Shown: positions 1-9,900, counted from the stretch's first letter. The stretch is 25,307 bases of DNA from QHXQ01 sp036389375 (GCA_036389375.1 DASVQA010000155.1:1-25307); one strand, 5' to 3'. Translations and numbers: made by a program. Notes: generated from the letters alone by a model not told the origin.

Positions 1-1617
1 GCGCACGTCTCGCCGCCGGAGAAGCGTTATATCGTCGAATCCCTGCGCGGCGGCGCGGCGCTGCTTGATTGCGATGGCGACGAGCGGTTGGACGTGGCGG
101 TCGTCAACGGCTCGTCGGTCGAGCGTTTCAAAGCGGGCGGCGATCCCTTTGTCACCTTGTACCGGCAACGACCGGGCGCGGGCGACGCAGACGGGCCGCA
201 GTTCGAGAACATCACGGCGGCGGCCGGTCTCACGCGCAAAGGTTGGGGCATGGGCGTCACCGCTGTTGATTACGACAACGACGGGTTGATCGATCTCTTC
301 CTCACTGGCTACGGCGGCAACGCGCTCTATCGCGGCATGGGTGCGTGCAAGTTTCAGGACGTGACGGAGCGGGCGGGCTTGCGGGGCGGCGGCTTCTCGA
401 CGGGCGCGGCTTGGGCCGATTACGACCGCGACGGCCGGCTCGATCTCTTCGTCGCGCGCTACGTCCTCATCGATCTGAACAGCTTGCCGGAGTTCGGCAG
501 CCGCGCCGCGACCTGCACCTATCGCGGCGTGCGCGTGCAGTGCGGCCCGCGCGGGCTGCCGGGCGAATCCGACATGCTCTTTCATAATCGCGGCGACGGC
601 ACGTTCGCGGAAGTCGGGCGCGCGGCGGGCGTCGGCGACGACAAGAAGTATTACGGGCTTGGCGCGACGTGGGGCGATTACGACGACGACGGCTGGCCCG
701 ACCTGTTCGTCGCCAATGACTCGACGCCCAACTATCTCTATCACAACAACCGCAACGGGACGTTCGCGGAAGTTGGCTTCGAGCGCGGCGTGAGCTATAG
801 CGGCACGGGCGGCGAGCAGGGATCGATGGGCGTGACGTGGGGCGATTTCGATCTGGACGGGCGACTCGATCTCTTTATCTCGAACTTCGAGAGCGAGCCG
901 AACGCGCTCTATAAAAATCTCGGCGCGGACGGTTTCAACGACGTGGTGCTTACGTCGAAGATCGGTCAGCCCAGCCGCCCTTACGTCGGCTGGGGCACGG
1001 CCTTCGTGGACTTCGACAACGACGGCTGGCCCGACCTGCTGGTGGCGAACGGGCACGTCTATCCGCAGGTTGATCTGGCGGCGGGCAAGTATCAGACGGG
1101 CTTTCGCCAGCCCTTCCTGCTCTTTCGCAATCTGGGCGACGGCACGTTCGCGGAGGTGGCGCAGGCAGCGGGTCTCGGTCATCTGCCGCTGGCCTCGCGG
1201 CGCGGCGCGGCCTTTGGCGATCTGGACAACGACGGGCGCGTTGACGCTGTTATCGTCAATCTGGGCGAAGCGCCGACCGTGCTGCTCAACACGAGCGCGG
1301 GGCAGCAAGGCAGCGTCACGCTCAGACTCGCGCAGACGAAGGGCAACCGCGAAGCCATCGGCGCGCGCGTCATGCTCAGAACCGCACAGCATGTGTTCGT
1401 CCAAGAGGTGCAGGCGGGCGCAAGCTATCTGTCGCAGAACGATCTGCGGTTGCATTTCGGGTTGGGCGCGGAGACGAAGATAGAGCGCGTCGAGGTGCGT
1501 TGGAGCAACGGCGAGACGGAGACGGTCGGCAGCGTCACGCCCGGTCACATCCTGACTATCACGCAGGGCAAGGGCATCACGGCCTCAGCCGATTATCGCG
1601 TGCGCCGCAGAGGTTAA
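1..1617 (+). CDS. CRTAC1-like FG-GAP/VCBS repeat protein with C-terminal ASPIC/UnbV domain (5' end missing)
   Basis: The reading frame is open from the first base, so the gene starts outside the window; 538 residues are visible. Seven calcium-binding-type Asp-rich motifs (DxDxDG-like) are spaced along it, with their first codons at 67 (degenerate, DCDGDE), 268, 418, 676, 844, 1009 and 1219. Each is followed by hydrophobic D-L-F-V/I type strands, which is the FG-GAP/VCBS beta-propeller signature. The last roughly 95 codons (about 1306-1590) match the ASPIC/UnbV domain, including an IGARV stretch and a VEVRWSNGETE-like stretch. Such proteins are usually exported and bind calcium; their substrate or partner is generally unknown. 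The end with TAA overlaps the stop of the converging hexosaminidase gene by four bases. No enzyme active site can be assigned. Family call is firm, function is open. Confidence 0.9.
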   Translation, partial: AHVSPPEKRYIVESLRGGAALLDCDGDERLDVAVVNGSSVERFKAGGDPFVTLYRQRPGAGDADGPQFENITAAAGLTRKGWGMGVTAVDYDNDGLIDLFLTGYGGNALYRGMGACKFQDVTERAGLRGGGFSTGAAWADYDRDGRLDLFVARYVLIDLNSLPEFGSRAATCTYRGVRVQCGPRGLPGESDMLFHNRGDGTFAEVGRAAGVGDDKKYYGLGATWGDYDDDGWPDLFVANDSTPNYLYHNNRNGTFAEVGFERGVSYSGTGGEQGSMGVTWGDFDLDGRLDLFISNFESEPNALYKNLGADGFNDVVLTSKIGQPSRPYVGWGTAFVDFDNDGWPDLLVANGHVYPQVDLAAGKYQTGFRQPFLLFRNLGDGTFAEVAQAAGLGHLPLASRRGAAFGDLDNDGRVDAVIVNLGEAPTVLLNTSAGQQGSVTLRLAQTKGNREAIGARVMLRTAQHVFVQEVQAGASYLSQNDLRLHFGLGAETKIERVEVRWSNGETETVGSVTPGHILTITQGKGITASADYRVRRRG

Positions 1618-3776
1618 AGACCGGGCGGCTTCGCCGGGGGCGTGGCAAGCGATTTGACGCGCGTGTGCCACTCGGCGGGCGGAGTCTGTTTGAGGGCGGG
1701 CAACTCGGCCGCCGCGACGACGAGTTGGCGAACGCTCTCGACGACCGCAAATTCCAGCGCGGCTTTCGGTCGCGCGGCCTCATCAAGCGCGGCGAGTCGC
1801 GCCGTCTTCCATTCCGCACTGGGCGCAACACCCCGCGACAGATAAGAGACAGCCTCTAGGCCAGCCGCCGCGAGTTCCGACAGGTCTTTAGCCAGCGGCG
1901 CGGCTTCGTGCAGCGCGGGCGCTGCTTCAATGGTCGTGGTCAGCGCGGGCGCTGCGTCGCGCCATTCGGCAAGCGTCGCGTGGACGCGCTCCGCGTAGAG
2001 GTCGAAGCGCGGCGCATCGGCCAACATGGCGTCAACCATCGCGGCGAAGTTGCGCGCCGCTTCGCTGTCGGGGCGCGCGGCATCAACCAGACCCGTGAGC
2101 GGGCTGAGCATCGTCTGCGGGCGCTGCTGGTAACGCCTGTATTCCTTCACCGGCTCGACGACGGAGACGAGCGTTTCGAGCGCCGCCGTGTCGCGCCCGC
2201 GTGCGAGTCGTCTGAGCAGCACGGCCGCGTTCCGGTTGTGCGTGAGACCCAACTCTTCAAGCTGGACGCTGACGACCGCCAAGCGGCGATACATGTCGGC
2301 CACGTCGTTGACGGTGCGCGGCGACCACAGGCGCTCGGCGATGGCGGCCGTGCGCGGCCAGATGCGCGAGTCTATCGTCTCCGGGCTGACCCACTCGCCC
2401 CACATCGTCGCCTCGCCGCCGAGGATGCGCGCGGCCTGTTCGTCCGTCAGGTCGTTGTTGGCGGGCAGCGGGTCGGCGGCGTAATGTGCGGCGGCGGGGA
2501 ACATGAGATCGATGTAGTAGCCGGAAGAGAGTATGCCGCTGTAGCCCTGTTTGGCGGCGGCGGCGAGCGAGGCGGGGCCGCGCCACGAATGTATGACCAC
2601 GTCTTTCGGCAGCCCCGGTTGCAAGACCTCGTCCCAACCCATCATGCGTTTGCCGTGATGCTGGATGATCGGCAGCAGGCGTTGATTGAAGTAGGTCTGA
2701 AGCGCCTGATGATCTTTGAGACCGTGTGCCTGCATGAAGGCTTGAATCTGCGGGTTGCGCGCCCACTGTTTGCCCTCGTTCTCGTCGCCGCCGATGTGCA
2801 GGTAAGCGTCTGGAAAAAGCGCGGCCATCTCGCCCAAGAATGCGTCGAGAAACTTGTAAGTCTCTTCACGCGTCGGGTCGAGCGCCGGCTCGAAGATGCC
2901 GGGCTGGCGTTCGATCTCGTAAGGGCCGGGCGCGCTCCCAAGTTCAGGATGGCCGACGAGCCACGCAGTCGCATGGCCCGGCATGTCGAACTCCGGCACG
3001 ACACGTATGCCGCGCGCGTGCGCGTAGGCGATCAGGTCGCGCACCTCCGCCTGCGTGTAGAAGAGGCCGTCCGAGCCGAGCGTGTGCAGGCGCGGAAACT
3101 TTTTGCTCTCGATGCGGAAGCCCTGATCTTCGGTCAAGTGCCAGTGCAGGACGTTGAGCTTGACGGCGGCCATCGCATCCAGATTGCGCTTGAGCACGTC
3201 GAGCGGCTCGAAGTGGCGGGCCACATCAATCAACAGCCCACGCCAACGAAAGCGCGGCTTGTCCTGAATGGCGACGGCGGGCATGAAGTAGCCTGCGCGA
3301 TCCGAGTCGAGCAGTTGCAGAAAGGTCTCCAGGCCGCGCAGCGCGCCGACGACCGTTGCCGCATTCAGTACAGCCTGCTTGTCCGTTACGTCGAGCGTGT
3401 AAGACTCGTCCTCGTCAACCGTCTGCACGGTCTGGCCCGGCCCCTTGCAAGCGACGACAAGCGTGGCCGCGCCCGCGTCGTTTGCGAGTGCGTGCGGCAG
3501 TTCGATGACGGTGCGCCCGGCCAGCCGGCGCAGGGCGCGGTCGAGACCGGCGCGCAGTCGTTCGTCCACGTGCCCGCGCACGGCGACGGTAAAGGATTTA
3601 TCAATGACGAGCCGGCCCGAGTTGAACCGCACCGAAGCGGGCACGGGCATCAGTTGATGGCTGGTCATGGTCGGCGCAGCGGATATTGCGGGCGCGGCGG
3701 CGGTCTGGCCCGGGGCGGCGCGCACGACGAGGATGAAACACAGGACGGTCTGAAGAGTATAGCTAAGTGCCTTCAT
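1614..3776 (-). CDS. Secreted beta-N-acetylhexosaminidase, glycoside hydrolase family 20
   Basis: The 720-residue product should release terminal N-acetylglucosamine or N-acetylgalactosamine from chitin oligomers, glycans or peptidoglycan fragments. The N-terminus has a short charged start, a hydrophobic stretch (about residues 8-20) and small residues, a probable signal peptide, so it likely acts in the periplasm or outside the cell. A GH20b-type N-terminal domain covers about 40-170. The catalytic TIM barrel covers about 175-500, with WRGLLIDVARHF near 178, HWHLTEDQGFR near 211, PEFDMPGH near 261, and the catalytic Asp-Glu pair D331-E332 in HIGGDENEGKQW. GH20 enzymes use this pair in substrate-assisted catalysis through the 2-acetamido group. 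A C-terminal helical extension of about 200 residues has no recognised motif. The start is the ATG just before the signal peptide; its ribosome site is weak. It is divergent from the mutase pair and convergent with the CRTAC1 gene, so it is probably transcribed alone. Confidence 0.93.
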   Translation of the reverse strand: MKALSYTLQTVLCFILVVRAAPGQTAAAPAISAAPTMTSHQLMPVPASVRFNSGRLVIDKSFTVAVRGHVDERLRAGLDRALRRLAGRTVIELPHALANDAGAATLVVACKGPGQTVQTVDEDESYTLDVTDKQAVLNAATVVGALRGLETFLQLLDSDRAGYFMPAVAIQDKPRFRWRGLLIDVARHFEPLDVLKRNLDAMAAVKLNVLHWHLTEDQGFRIESKKFPRLHTLGSDGLFYTQAEVRDLIAYAHARGIRVVPEFDMPGHATAWLVGHPELGSAPGPYEIERQPGIFEPALDPTREETYKFLDAFLGEMAALFPDAYLHIGGDENEGKQWARNPQIQAFMQAHGLKDHQALQTYFNQRLLPIIQHHGKRMMGWDEVLQPGLPKDVVIHSWRGPASLAAAAKQGYSGILSSGYYIDLMFPAAAHYAADPLPANNDLTDEQAARILGGEATMWGEWVSPETIDSRIWPRTAAIAERLWSPRTVNDVADMYRRLAVVSVQLEELGLTHNRNAAVLLRRLARGRDTAALETLVSVVEPVKEYRRYQQRPQTMLSPLTGLVDAARPDSEAARNFAAMVDAMLADAPRFDLYAERVHATLAEWRDAAPALTTTIEAAPALHEAAPLAKDLSELAAAGLEAVSYLSRGVAPSAEWKTARLAALDEAARPKAALEFAVVESVRQLVVAAAELPALKQTPPAEWHTRVKSLATPPAKPPGL

Positions 3777-3957
3777 TTATCACTCACGGAAGACGTAGAT
3801 GGATTGAGCCGAGCAGCCCGGCGATTTTCGCGCAAAGGCTGCGGCGCGGGGCGTATGTTACGGTGTCATGCCGGCGCATTAACCACTGCATCATTGAAGG
3901 GGGTTACGCCATTAACGCCGAAAGCCGGCGGCCATCTGCTATCGTGCGGCTGCGCTT

Positions 3958-5307
3958 ATGAACTCGATCAAGATCGGCATCAGCGGCGTGCGCGGCGTCG
4001 TCGGCGAAACCTTCACGCCGGAACTCGTGGTCGGTTTCGCGCAAGCGTTCGGCACTTATCTCGACGCGGGGCGCGTACTCATCTGCCGCGACACGCGCTC
4101 GTCCGGGCCGATGGTACACGCGGCTGTCGTCGCGGGTCTGCTCGCCGCCGGCTGCGAGGTGGTTGACTTGGGCATCTGCCCGACGCCCAGCCTGCAACTC
4201 GCCGTCCGTTGGCTTGCGGCCGAGGGCGGCATCTCGATCACGGCGGGGCATAATCCTGAGCCTTGGAACGCGCTCAAGTTCGTCCGCGCCGATGGACTCT
4301 ATCTCAACGCGACGCAGGCCGACGAACTGCTCGACATCTTTCATCAGGCGGAATTTGCGAAGGCCACCTGGGCGCGCATCAAGACGGAGGTCGCGCAGGC
4401 GGACGCCATCGCGCATCATCTGGATACGCTCGTGCGTGCCTTTGACGCCCCGGCCGTGCGCGCCCGCCGCCCGCGCGTCGCCGTTGATTGCTGCAACAGT
4501 TCGTGCGCGCTTCTCGCGCCGCGCTGGCTGGCAGAACTCGGCTGCGAAGTGCTGGCCGTCAACGACGACCCGACCGCAGGTTTCCCGCACGCGCCTGAGC
4601 CGCGCCGCGAGACGATGGCGCAACTCCGCGCGCTGGTGCGGGCCGGGCATGCAGACATAGGTTTCGCACACGACGCGGACGGCGAGCGTCTGGGCCTGGT
4701 CACCGAGACGGGCGAGATACTGCCCGCAGAGGCCACGCTTGCGCTCGCCGCCGAGATAACTCTGCGCCGCACGAGCGGCACGGTCGTCACCAACGTCTCG
4801 ACGAGCGGGGCGATTGACGTGATCGCGGCGCGGCACGGCGCAAGCGTTGTCCGCACGCCCGTCGGGCAAGCGTTCATCTCCGAAGCGATGATCGAGACGC
4901 GCGCCGTTGTCGGCGGTGAAGGCAGCGGCGGCGTCATCGTGCCGCGCGTGCAGTTGACGCACGACAGCGCGGCGACCGTCGGTCTGCTCCTCGAACATCT
5001 GGCGCAGACGGGCGCGCGTGTCTCAGAACTCGCGGCCACGCTCCCGCGCCTCGTCCTGCTCAAGCGCGACGTGGCGGTTGCGCCGAATCGCATCTACTCA
5101 GTCTTGCAGCGCCTCTACGACGCGCTGGCGCGCGAGCAGGTCGCTTACGATCAGACCGACGGCATTAAAATCTCTTGGCCCGACGGCTGGCTGCACGTGC
5201 GCGTCTCCAACACGGAATCGCTTATCCGCATCATCTCGGAAGCCGCGACCGAAACACGCGCCCGTGAACTGCTCGACTGGGCGCGCGACAGATTAGGCAA
5301 GGGATGA
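3958..5307 (+). CDS. Alpha-D-phosphohexomutase paralogue lacking the catalytic serine (probable pseudoenzyme)
   Basis: The 449-residue protein aligns along its whole length with the next gene and with the phosphoglucosamine/phosphomannomutase family (four-domain PGM fold). The N-terminus ISGVRGVVGE is typical. Several family landmarks are changed. The phosphoserine loop reads TAGHNP (95-100), with Gly97 (codon GGG at 4246) where the family has Ser in TASHNP. The metal loop reads DADGER (239-244) in place of DxDxDR. The usual NGAG loop is NSSC (180-183). The phosphate-binding loop reads SNTES (417-421) where the neighbour has SNTEP. The sugar loop GEGSGG (320-325) is kept. There are no stops or frameshifts, so the protein is probably made. 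It may be a regulatory partner of the neighbouring mutase or bind a different ligand. No clear Shine-Dalgarno precedes the ATG. Normal mutase activity by the classical phosphoserine route is unlikely. Confidence 0.85.
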   Translation: MNSIKIGISGVRGVVGETFTPELVVGFAQAFGTYLDAGRVLICRDTRSSGPMVHAAVVAGLLAAGCEVVDLGICPTPSLQLAVRWLAAEGGISITAGHNPEPWNALKFVRADGLYLNATQADELLDIFHQAEFAKATWARIKTEVAQADAIAHHLDTLVRAFDAPAVRARRPRVAVDCCNSSCALLAPRWLAELGCEVLAVNDDPTAGFPHAPEPRRETMAQLRALVRAGHADIGFAHDADGERLGLVTETGEILPAEATLALAAEITLRRTSGTVVTNVSTSGAIDVIAARHGASVVRTPVGQAFISEAMIETRAVVGGEGSGGVIVPRVQLTHDSAATVGLLLEHLAQTGARVSELAATLPRLVLLKRDVAVAPNRIYSVLQRLYDALAREQVAYDQTDGIKISWPDGWLHVRVSNTESLIRIISEAATETRARELLDWARDRLGKG

Positions 5308-5367
5308 AGGGCTGAAGGCTGAGAGCTGAACTAGAAAAGCATTCATCCGTTCTTATTCAGCCCTTCA
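5305..5367. repeat. 12-bp perfect inverted repeat between the two mutase genes
   Basis: TGAAGGGCTGAA at 5305-5316 is the exact reverse complement of TTCAGCCCTTCA at 5356-5367, with a 39-bp loop. The left arm begins with the stop codon of the first mutase, and the right arm ends four bases before the ATG of the second. The loop contains further GCTGA/GGCTGA-type direct repetitions. In mRNA the hairpin would sit over the initiation region of the downstream gene, so it could tune its translation; it could equally be one copy of a dispersed intergenic repeat. No U-tract follows, so an intrinsic terminator is unlikely. Confidence 0.6.
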
Positions 5368-5371
5368 AATT

Positions 5372-6733
5372 ATGCGCGCAATCCCGACTCTCAAGATCAG
5401 CATCTCCGGCGTGCGCGGCGTCGTGGGCGAATCGTTGACGCCGACGCTGCTGGTGCGTTTCGCGCAGGCGTTCGGCACTTACGTCGGGCCCGGTCAGATC
5501 GTCATCGGCCGCGACCCGCGCCCGTCGGGCGAGATGGTGCGACAGTCCGTTGTCGCGGGCTTGCTGTCGGCGGGGTGTCGTGTGGTTGACTTGGGCGTGT
5601 GTCCCGTGCCGACCGTGCAGTTGCTGGTGCGCGAGCGCCGGGCGCGCGGCGGCATCGCCATCACCGCGAGCCATAACCCGGCCGCATGGAACGCGCTCAA
5701 GTTCGTCAACGCGGCGGGCCTCTTCCTGACGGGCGCGCAGGCGCGGCAACTGCTGGACATCTATCATCAGGGCGAGTACGCGAAGGTGTCGGGCGCGGAG
5801 ATGCGCGCGGTTGAAGCGGCGACGGGCGCACTCGACCTGCACATCAAGGCCATCCTCGACGTGCTCGGCCCGCTGCCGCCGTCGGCGCGCAAACTGCGCG
5901 TGGCGATTGATTCAGGCAACGGCGCCGGCTCGATCATTGCGCCGCGCCTGCTCGCGGCGCTCGGCGCTGAAGTCTGGCCGGTCAACGTTGTGCCAGACGG
6001 CTCGTTTCCGCGCGGCGCTGAGCCTGTGCCGGAGAATCTAGGGGCGCTCTGCGCGCTCGTGCGCGAGCACAAGGCGGACGTAGGTTTCGCGCAGGACATG
6101 GATGCAGACCGGCTGGCGGTTGTCTCGGAGCGCGGCGCGGCCATCGGCGAGGAGTACACGCTCGTGCTGGCGACGCGCTACGTGCTCGGACGTGAGCCGG
6201 GCCCGGTCGTCGCTAATCTCGCTACGACGCACGCGCTCGACGCGTTGGCGCGCAGCTACAACTGTCCCATCTATCGTTCCAAGATCGGCGAGGCCAACGT
6301 GGCCGAAGAGATGCAGCGGCGCGCGGCGGTCATCGGCGGCGAGGGCAACGGCGGCGTCATCTATCCGCGCATCAACTTCGCGCGCGATAGCCTGGTGGGC
6401 ATGGCGCTCATCCTCCACCTGCTCGCGGCGTCGGGGCGCACGGTGACGGAACTGCTGGCCGAGTTGCCGCCGCGTTACATGTTGAAAGAGAAACTGGCCT
6501 GTCGTTCGGATCGCATCGGCAAGGTGCTGAACACGATCCGGCGCGAGTACGCGCAGTGGCCGATGGACTTGCGCGACGGCATCAAGGTGACGCTGCCCGA
6601 CGGTTGGTTGCTCGTGCGCGGTTCAAACACCGAGCCGATCATACGTCTCGTCGCGGAGGCCGAGACGACAGAAAAAGCTGCGCGCATCATCGCCGAAGCC
6701 ACGAACCACACGCGCGCTTGTCTCGACGCTTAG
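5372..6733 (+). CDS. glmM: Phosphoglucosamine mutase / phosphomannomutase (archaeal-type GlmM-like), intact active site
   Basis: The 453-residue enzyme should interconvert hexosamine- or hexose-6-phosphate and -1-phosphate, feeding UDP-GlcNAc or GDP-mannose synthesis in the cytoplasm. All family loops are present: phosphoserine S100 in TASHNP (98-103), NGAG at 183-186, metal loop DMDADR (242-247), sugar-specificity loop GEGNGG (323-328) and phosphate-binding SNTEP (418-422). The GEGNGG form resembles the archaeal-type GlmM subgroup more than the classical bacterial GlmM (GEQSGH), so glucosamine as substrate is likely but mannose or glucose cannot be excluded. It lies 64 bp after its degenerate paralogue on the same strand, probably co-transcribed, with an inverted repeat in the gap. 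No strong Shine-Dalgarno is visible. It converges with the tricorn protease gene. Confidence 0.85.
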   Translation: MRAIPTLKISISGVRGVVGESLTPTLLVRFAQAFGTYVGPGQIVIGRDPRPSGEMVRQSVVAGLLSAGCRVVDLGVCPVPTVQLLVRERRARGGIAITASHNPAAWNALKFVNAAGLFLTGAQARQLLDIYHQGEYAKVSGAEMRAVEAATGALDLHIKAILDVLGPLPPSARKLRVAIDSGNGAGSIIAPRLLAALGAEVWPVNVVPDGSFPRGAEPVPENLGALCALVREHKADVGFAQDMDADRLAVVSERGAAIGEEYTLVLATRYVLGREPGPVVANLATTHALDALARSYNCPIYRSKIGEANVAEEMQRRAAVIGGEGNGGVIYPRINFARDSLVGMALILHLLAASGRTVTELLAELPPRYMLKEKLACRSDRIGKVLNTIRREYAQWPMDLRDGIKVTLPDGWLLVRGSNTEPIIRLVAEAETTEKAARIIAEATNHTRACLDA

Positions 6734-6769
6734 CCGGCCCCGAAAAGCTCAACCACGAAACGACCCGTC

Positions 6770-6829
6770 AGGACGCGAACGGGCGCGCAACTGCTCGATC
6801 AAGCTGCGCGCCCTTCCAGTTCGCGTCCT
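6770..6829. repeat. Long imperfect palindrome between convergent genes; possible bidirectional terminator or dispersed repeat
   Basis: AGGACGCGAAC (6770-6780) pairs perfectly with GTTCGCGTCCT (6819-6829). Directly inside, GGGCGCGCA (6781-6789) pairs perfectly with TGCGCGCCC (6805-6813), leaving a 5-base bulge (6814-6818) and a 15-base loop. The 20 paired bases form a very stable hairpin on either strand. It sits in the 167-bp gap between two genes that converge, the position expected for a bidirectional transcription terminator, although no T-run follows either arm. The surrounding ACGAA-rich text resembles intergenic repeat families, which a genome-wide search would settle. Confidence 0.6.
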
Positions 6830-6900
6830 TCGTTAATTCCTTTATCGTGACTTCATCTCTCGTTGCTTCGGCTCTATCAGCGTGGCTTCACGGTTGGGCA

Positions 6901-9900
6901 TTATTTATGCACCGGATACTTCGGGTGCTTGGGCGCGACGGTCGGGGTCTTGGCGGCTTCGGCGAGCGCGACCTGTACGGCCTTCTCTAGTTGCGGGTCG
7001 CGCCCGGCCATGAAATCGCGCGGCGTGATCTCTACTTCGTAGTCGGGCGCGACGCCGAGATTCTCGATGCCGAAGGATGTACCGTCGGGGTTGTAGGCAG
7101 CGCGGTTGGGTAGTTGCACCGCGCCGCCGTCAACGAGATTGGGCGTGAAGACGTATGGGCCGATGCCGCCGCCGCCCGTGCGTGCGCCGACGAGCGGGCC
7201 GACGCGCGCCAGCTTATACATGAAGGCGAAGGTCTCGGCGGCGGAGAAGTTGTTCTCGTTGACGACGAGGACTTTGGTGGCCGGCGCGGGATTGACCGGC
7301 ACGGCGATGTCGTCGCCCTCACGGAACATGTAGTAGTAGATGGGCCGCCGCCGCAGCCACTCGATCAGGTAGTCAGGCGTGATGCCGCCGCCGTTGTTGC
7401 GTTGGTCAATGACGAGACCGGGGCGGTCTGCATAGCCGGCGAGACCGCGCACGAAATCAATCGTCGCGCCGCTGTAGTTGGCGACGTAGATGTAGCCCAG
7501 CCGACCGCCGGAGAGTTCTTCCACGCGGCGGCGATTATCCTCGGCCCAGTTCGCCACTCTGAGCGCCGACTCGTTCGGCATGGGAAAGACCGTGATGGTG
7601 CGCGCGCCCGCGCCGTCCGGTGCGGGGCCGACCTTGAGGCGGACGGGCTGGTTCAACTTGCCGTCGAAATAGCTATAGACGCTGCGGGTCGCCGTCACGT
7701 CCTCGTCGTCCACGCCGAGCAGGTATTCGCCGTCGCGTACGACCGCGCCGGGCCGGTCGAGCGGCGCGGGCGTCGAACCGCTGGGCGAATCGTACTGCGT
7801 CGCACGATAGACGCGCTTGAAGCGGAAGCGCCCGCGATCAATGTCGTAGTCCGCGCCGAGCAAGCCTGTGCGCGCGGGCGGCCCCGGCGGTAGCTGGTCG
7901 CCGCCACTCACGACAAGGTGGCTGACGGAGATGTGGCCGAGCATCATGTTGAGCAGCCCGTTCAGGTCTGCGCGGCGCGTGATGCTCGGCAGGTAGGCGG
8001 CGTAGTGGCGTTCGAGTTCGGCCAGGTTCTGGCCGTGATGATTTGGATCGTAGAACCAGTCGCGCATGATGCGCCACGACTCGTGGTACATCTGCTGCCA
8101 CTCGGCGCGCGGCTCGATCTGCACCTCAAGGCGTTTGAAGTCGAGCTTGCCGTCGTCCGGTTTCGGCGGCTCGCCGGTGGAGACGAGAAACCAGTTGCCG
8201 CCCTTCGTGTAGAGCAGGCGGCTGCTGTCGGCGGAGATTTCGTAACCGCCGATCTCTTCGACCAGCCGCTCGAACTTCGGCGGCTTCGTCAGATCATAGG
8301 TGTAGAGCGCGAGCGTCGGGTTCGCGCCGGGCGCAGGCGATTTCGGCCACTCGTTGACGACGACGAAGAGTTGCCCGGCGCGCCCCGGCGTCAGGCGCGC
8401 GTAGTCGCGCGCCTGCACGGGCAGGTCAACGACGCGGCGCGTGATCTCGGCAAAATCGATCTGCATGGGCGCGTTCGACGCCGCTACTTTCACGTCCGGG
8501 TTCGGGTTGCCGTTCGGTAGGAGCGGCGACGGTTCGTCCGCGCGCAGCACGACCAAGTGTGCGCGGCGCGTGACGAGCGGGCGGGCGAAGACGCCGTTTA
8601 AGACGCCCCAGCCAAACTCGCTCGTGCCCGCGTTCGGGCTGGACAGGAAGTAGAGATATTTGCCGCTCGTGTCAAAGACGGGTTGCTCTGTGTGCGTGCG
8701 CCCGTCCGTGATCTGGTGCGTCTGCCGCGCCGCGAGGTCGTAGATGTAGACCGTCCGCACGCGGTTGTGCAGGTGCTTCGAGTAGGTGAGATAGCGGCTG
8801 TCGGGCGACCACGCCGGATAGAGTTCTTCCTGAAAAGAATAGGTGGACGTGTCAACGCGCTCGGCTGCGCCGCGTGCGAGATCGGCGACCCAGAGCGCGA
8901 GGCGTTTGTCGGCGAAGGCGATCTTACGCGAGTCGGGCGACCATGTTAGCTCGCGGTAGAAAGAGGGCTGCGGCTCGACGGCAATCTTCTGCACCGCGCC
9001 GGAGCCATCGGCGGCGCGCACGTGCAGTTGATACTCGCCTGATTCGTCGGAGAAGTAGGCCAGTTGCCGGCCGTCGGGCGACATCGCCGCCCAACGCTCG
9101 GCCGTGCCGGAGGTCTGCGTGATGTTCTGGGCTGCGCCGGATTTCGGATCGAAGACGAGCGCCTCGCCGCGCGCGCTCAGCACAAGGCGGTCGCCGTTTG
9201 GCGCGAGCGTGGCCCACTCAATCGTGCGCGCGGCGTTGACGGTGCGTGGTTGCAGTTCGGCCGCATCGGGCGCAACCTGCACGTCGAGCACGCGCGTCTG
9301 GTTCGTGGCCATGTCGAAGAGGTGCAGGCGGCCGTCGCGCACGAAAGTGACGGCGTCGGTCGTCGCGGCGGCCCAGCGTATGCCGTACTGCGTGAAGCTG
9401 GTGAGTTGCTTCGTCTGCTTGTTGGCGAGGTCGTAGACGTAGAGATTGTAAGTACCCGTGCGGTCGGAGATGAAATAGATTTTGTTGCCGACCCACATGG
9501 GCAGCAGATCGTTGTAGTCGCCCGTCGGCAGACGCTCCAACGCGCCGTCGCTCAAGTTGACGAGCCACACGAGACCCTTCGAGCCGCCGCGATAAAAACG
9601 CCAGTCGCCAACTGTCGCCGCCATTGGCGTATAAGCGAAGCGGCGGCCGTCGGGCGCGTAAGAGCCGAACTGCGCTTTCGGCAATGGCAACTCGGCGGGC
9701 AGGGCCGCGCCTGCCGCGTCAATCGTGTAGAGGCGCGAGCCGGAACTGCGGTTCGAGCTAAAGAGGACGCTCCGGCCGTCGGGCGTCCAGCCGACGGGGA
9801 AGTCCGTGTTGGGATGAAAGGTAAGCCGGCGCGCTTCGCCGCCCGTCGCCGGACTGACGTACACGTCGAACGCACTGCCGGTCTGGCGGGCAAAGGCGAG

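Noticed and set aside
1908..4166. 752-codon open frame antisense to the hexosaminidase gene
   Set aside because: It is very rich in Arg, Gly, Ala and Val with no family motif, and it overlaps both a clear GH20 gene with catalytic residues and the start of the mutase gene. It is a high-GC shadow frame.
3904..4998. 364-codon antisense frame opposite the first mutase
   Set aside because: Arg/Asp/Ala-rich with no recognisable domain; the opposite strand encodes a full-length mutase-family protein.
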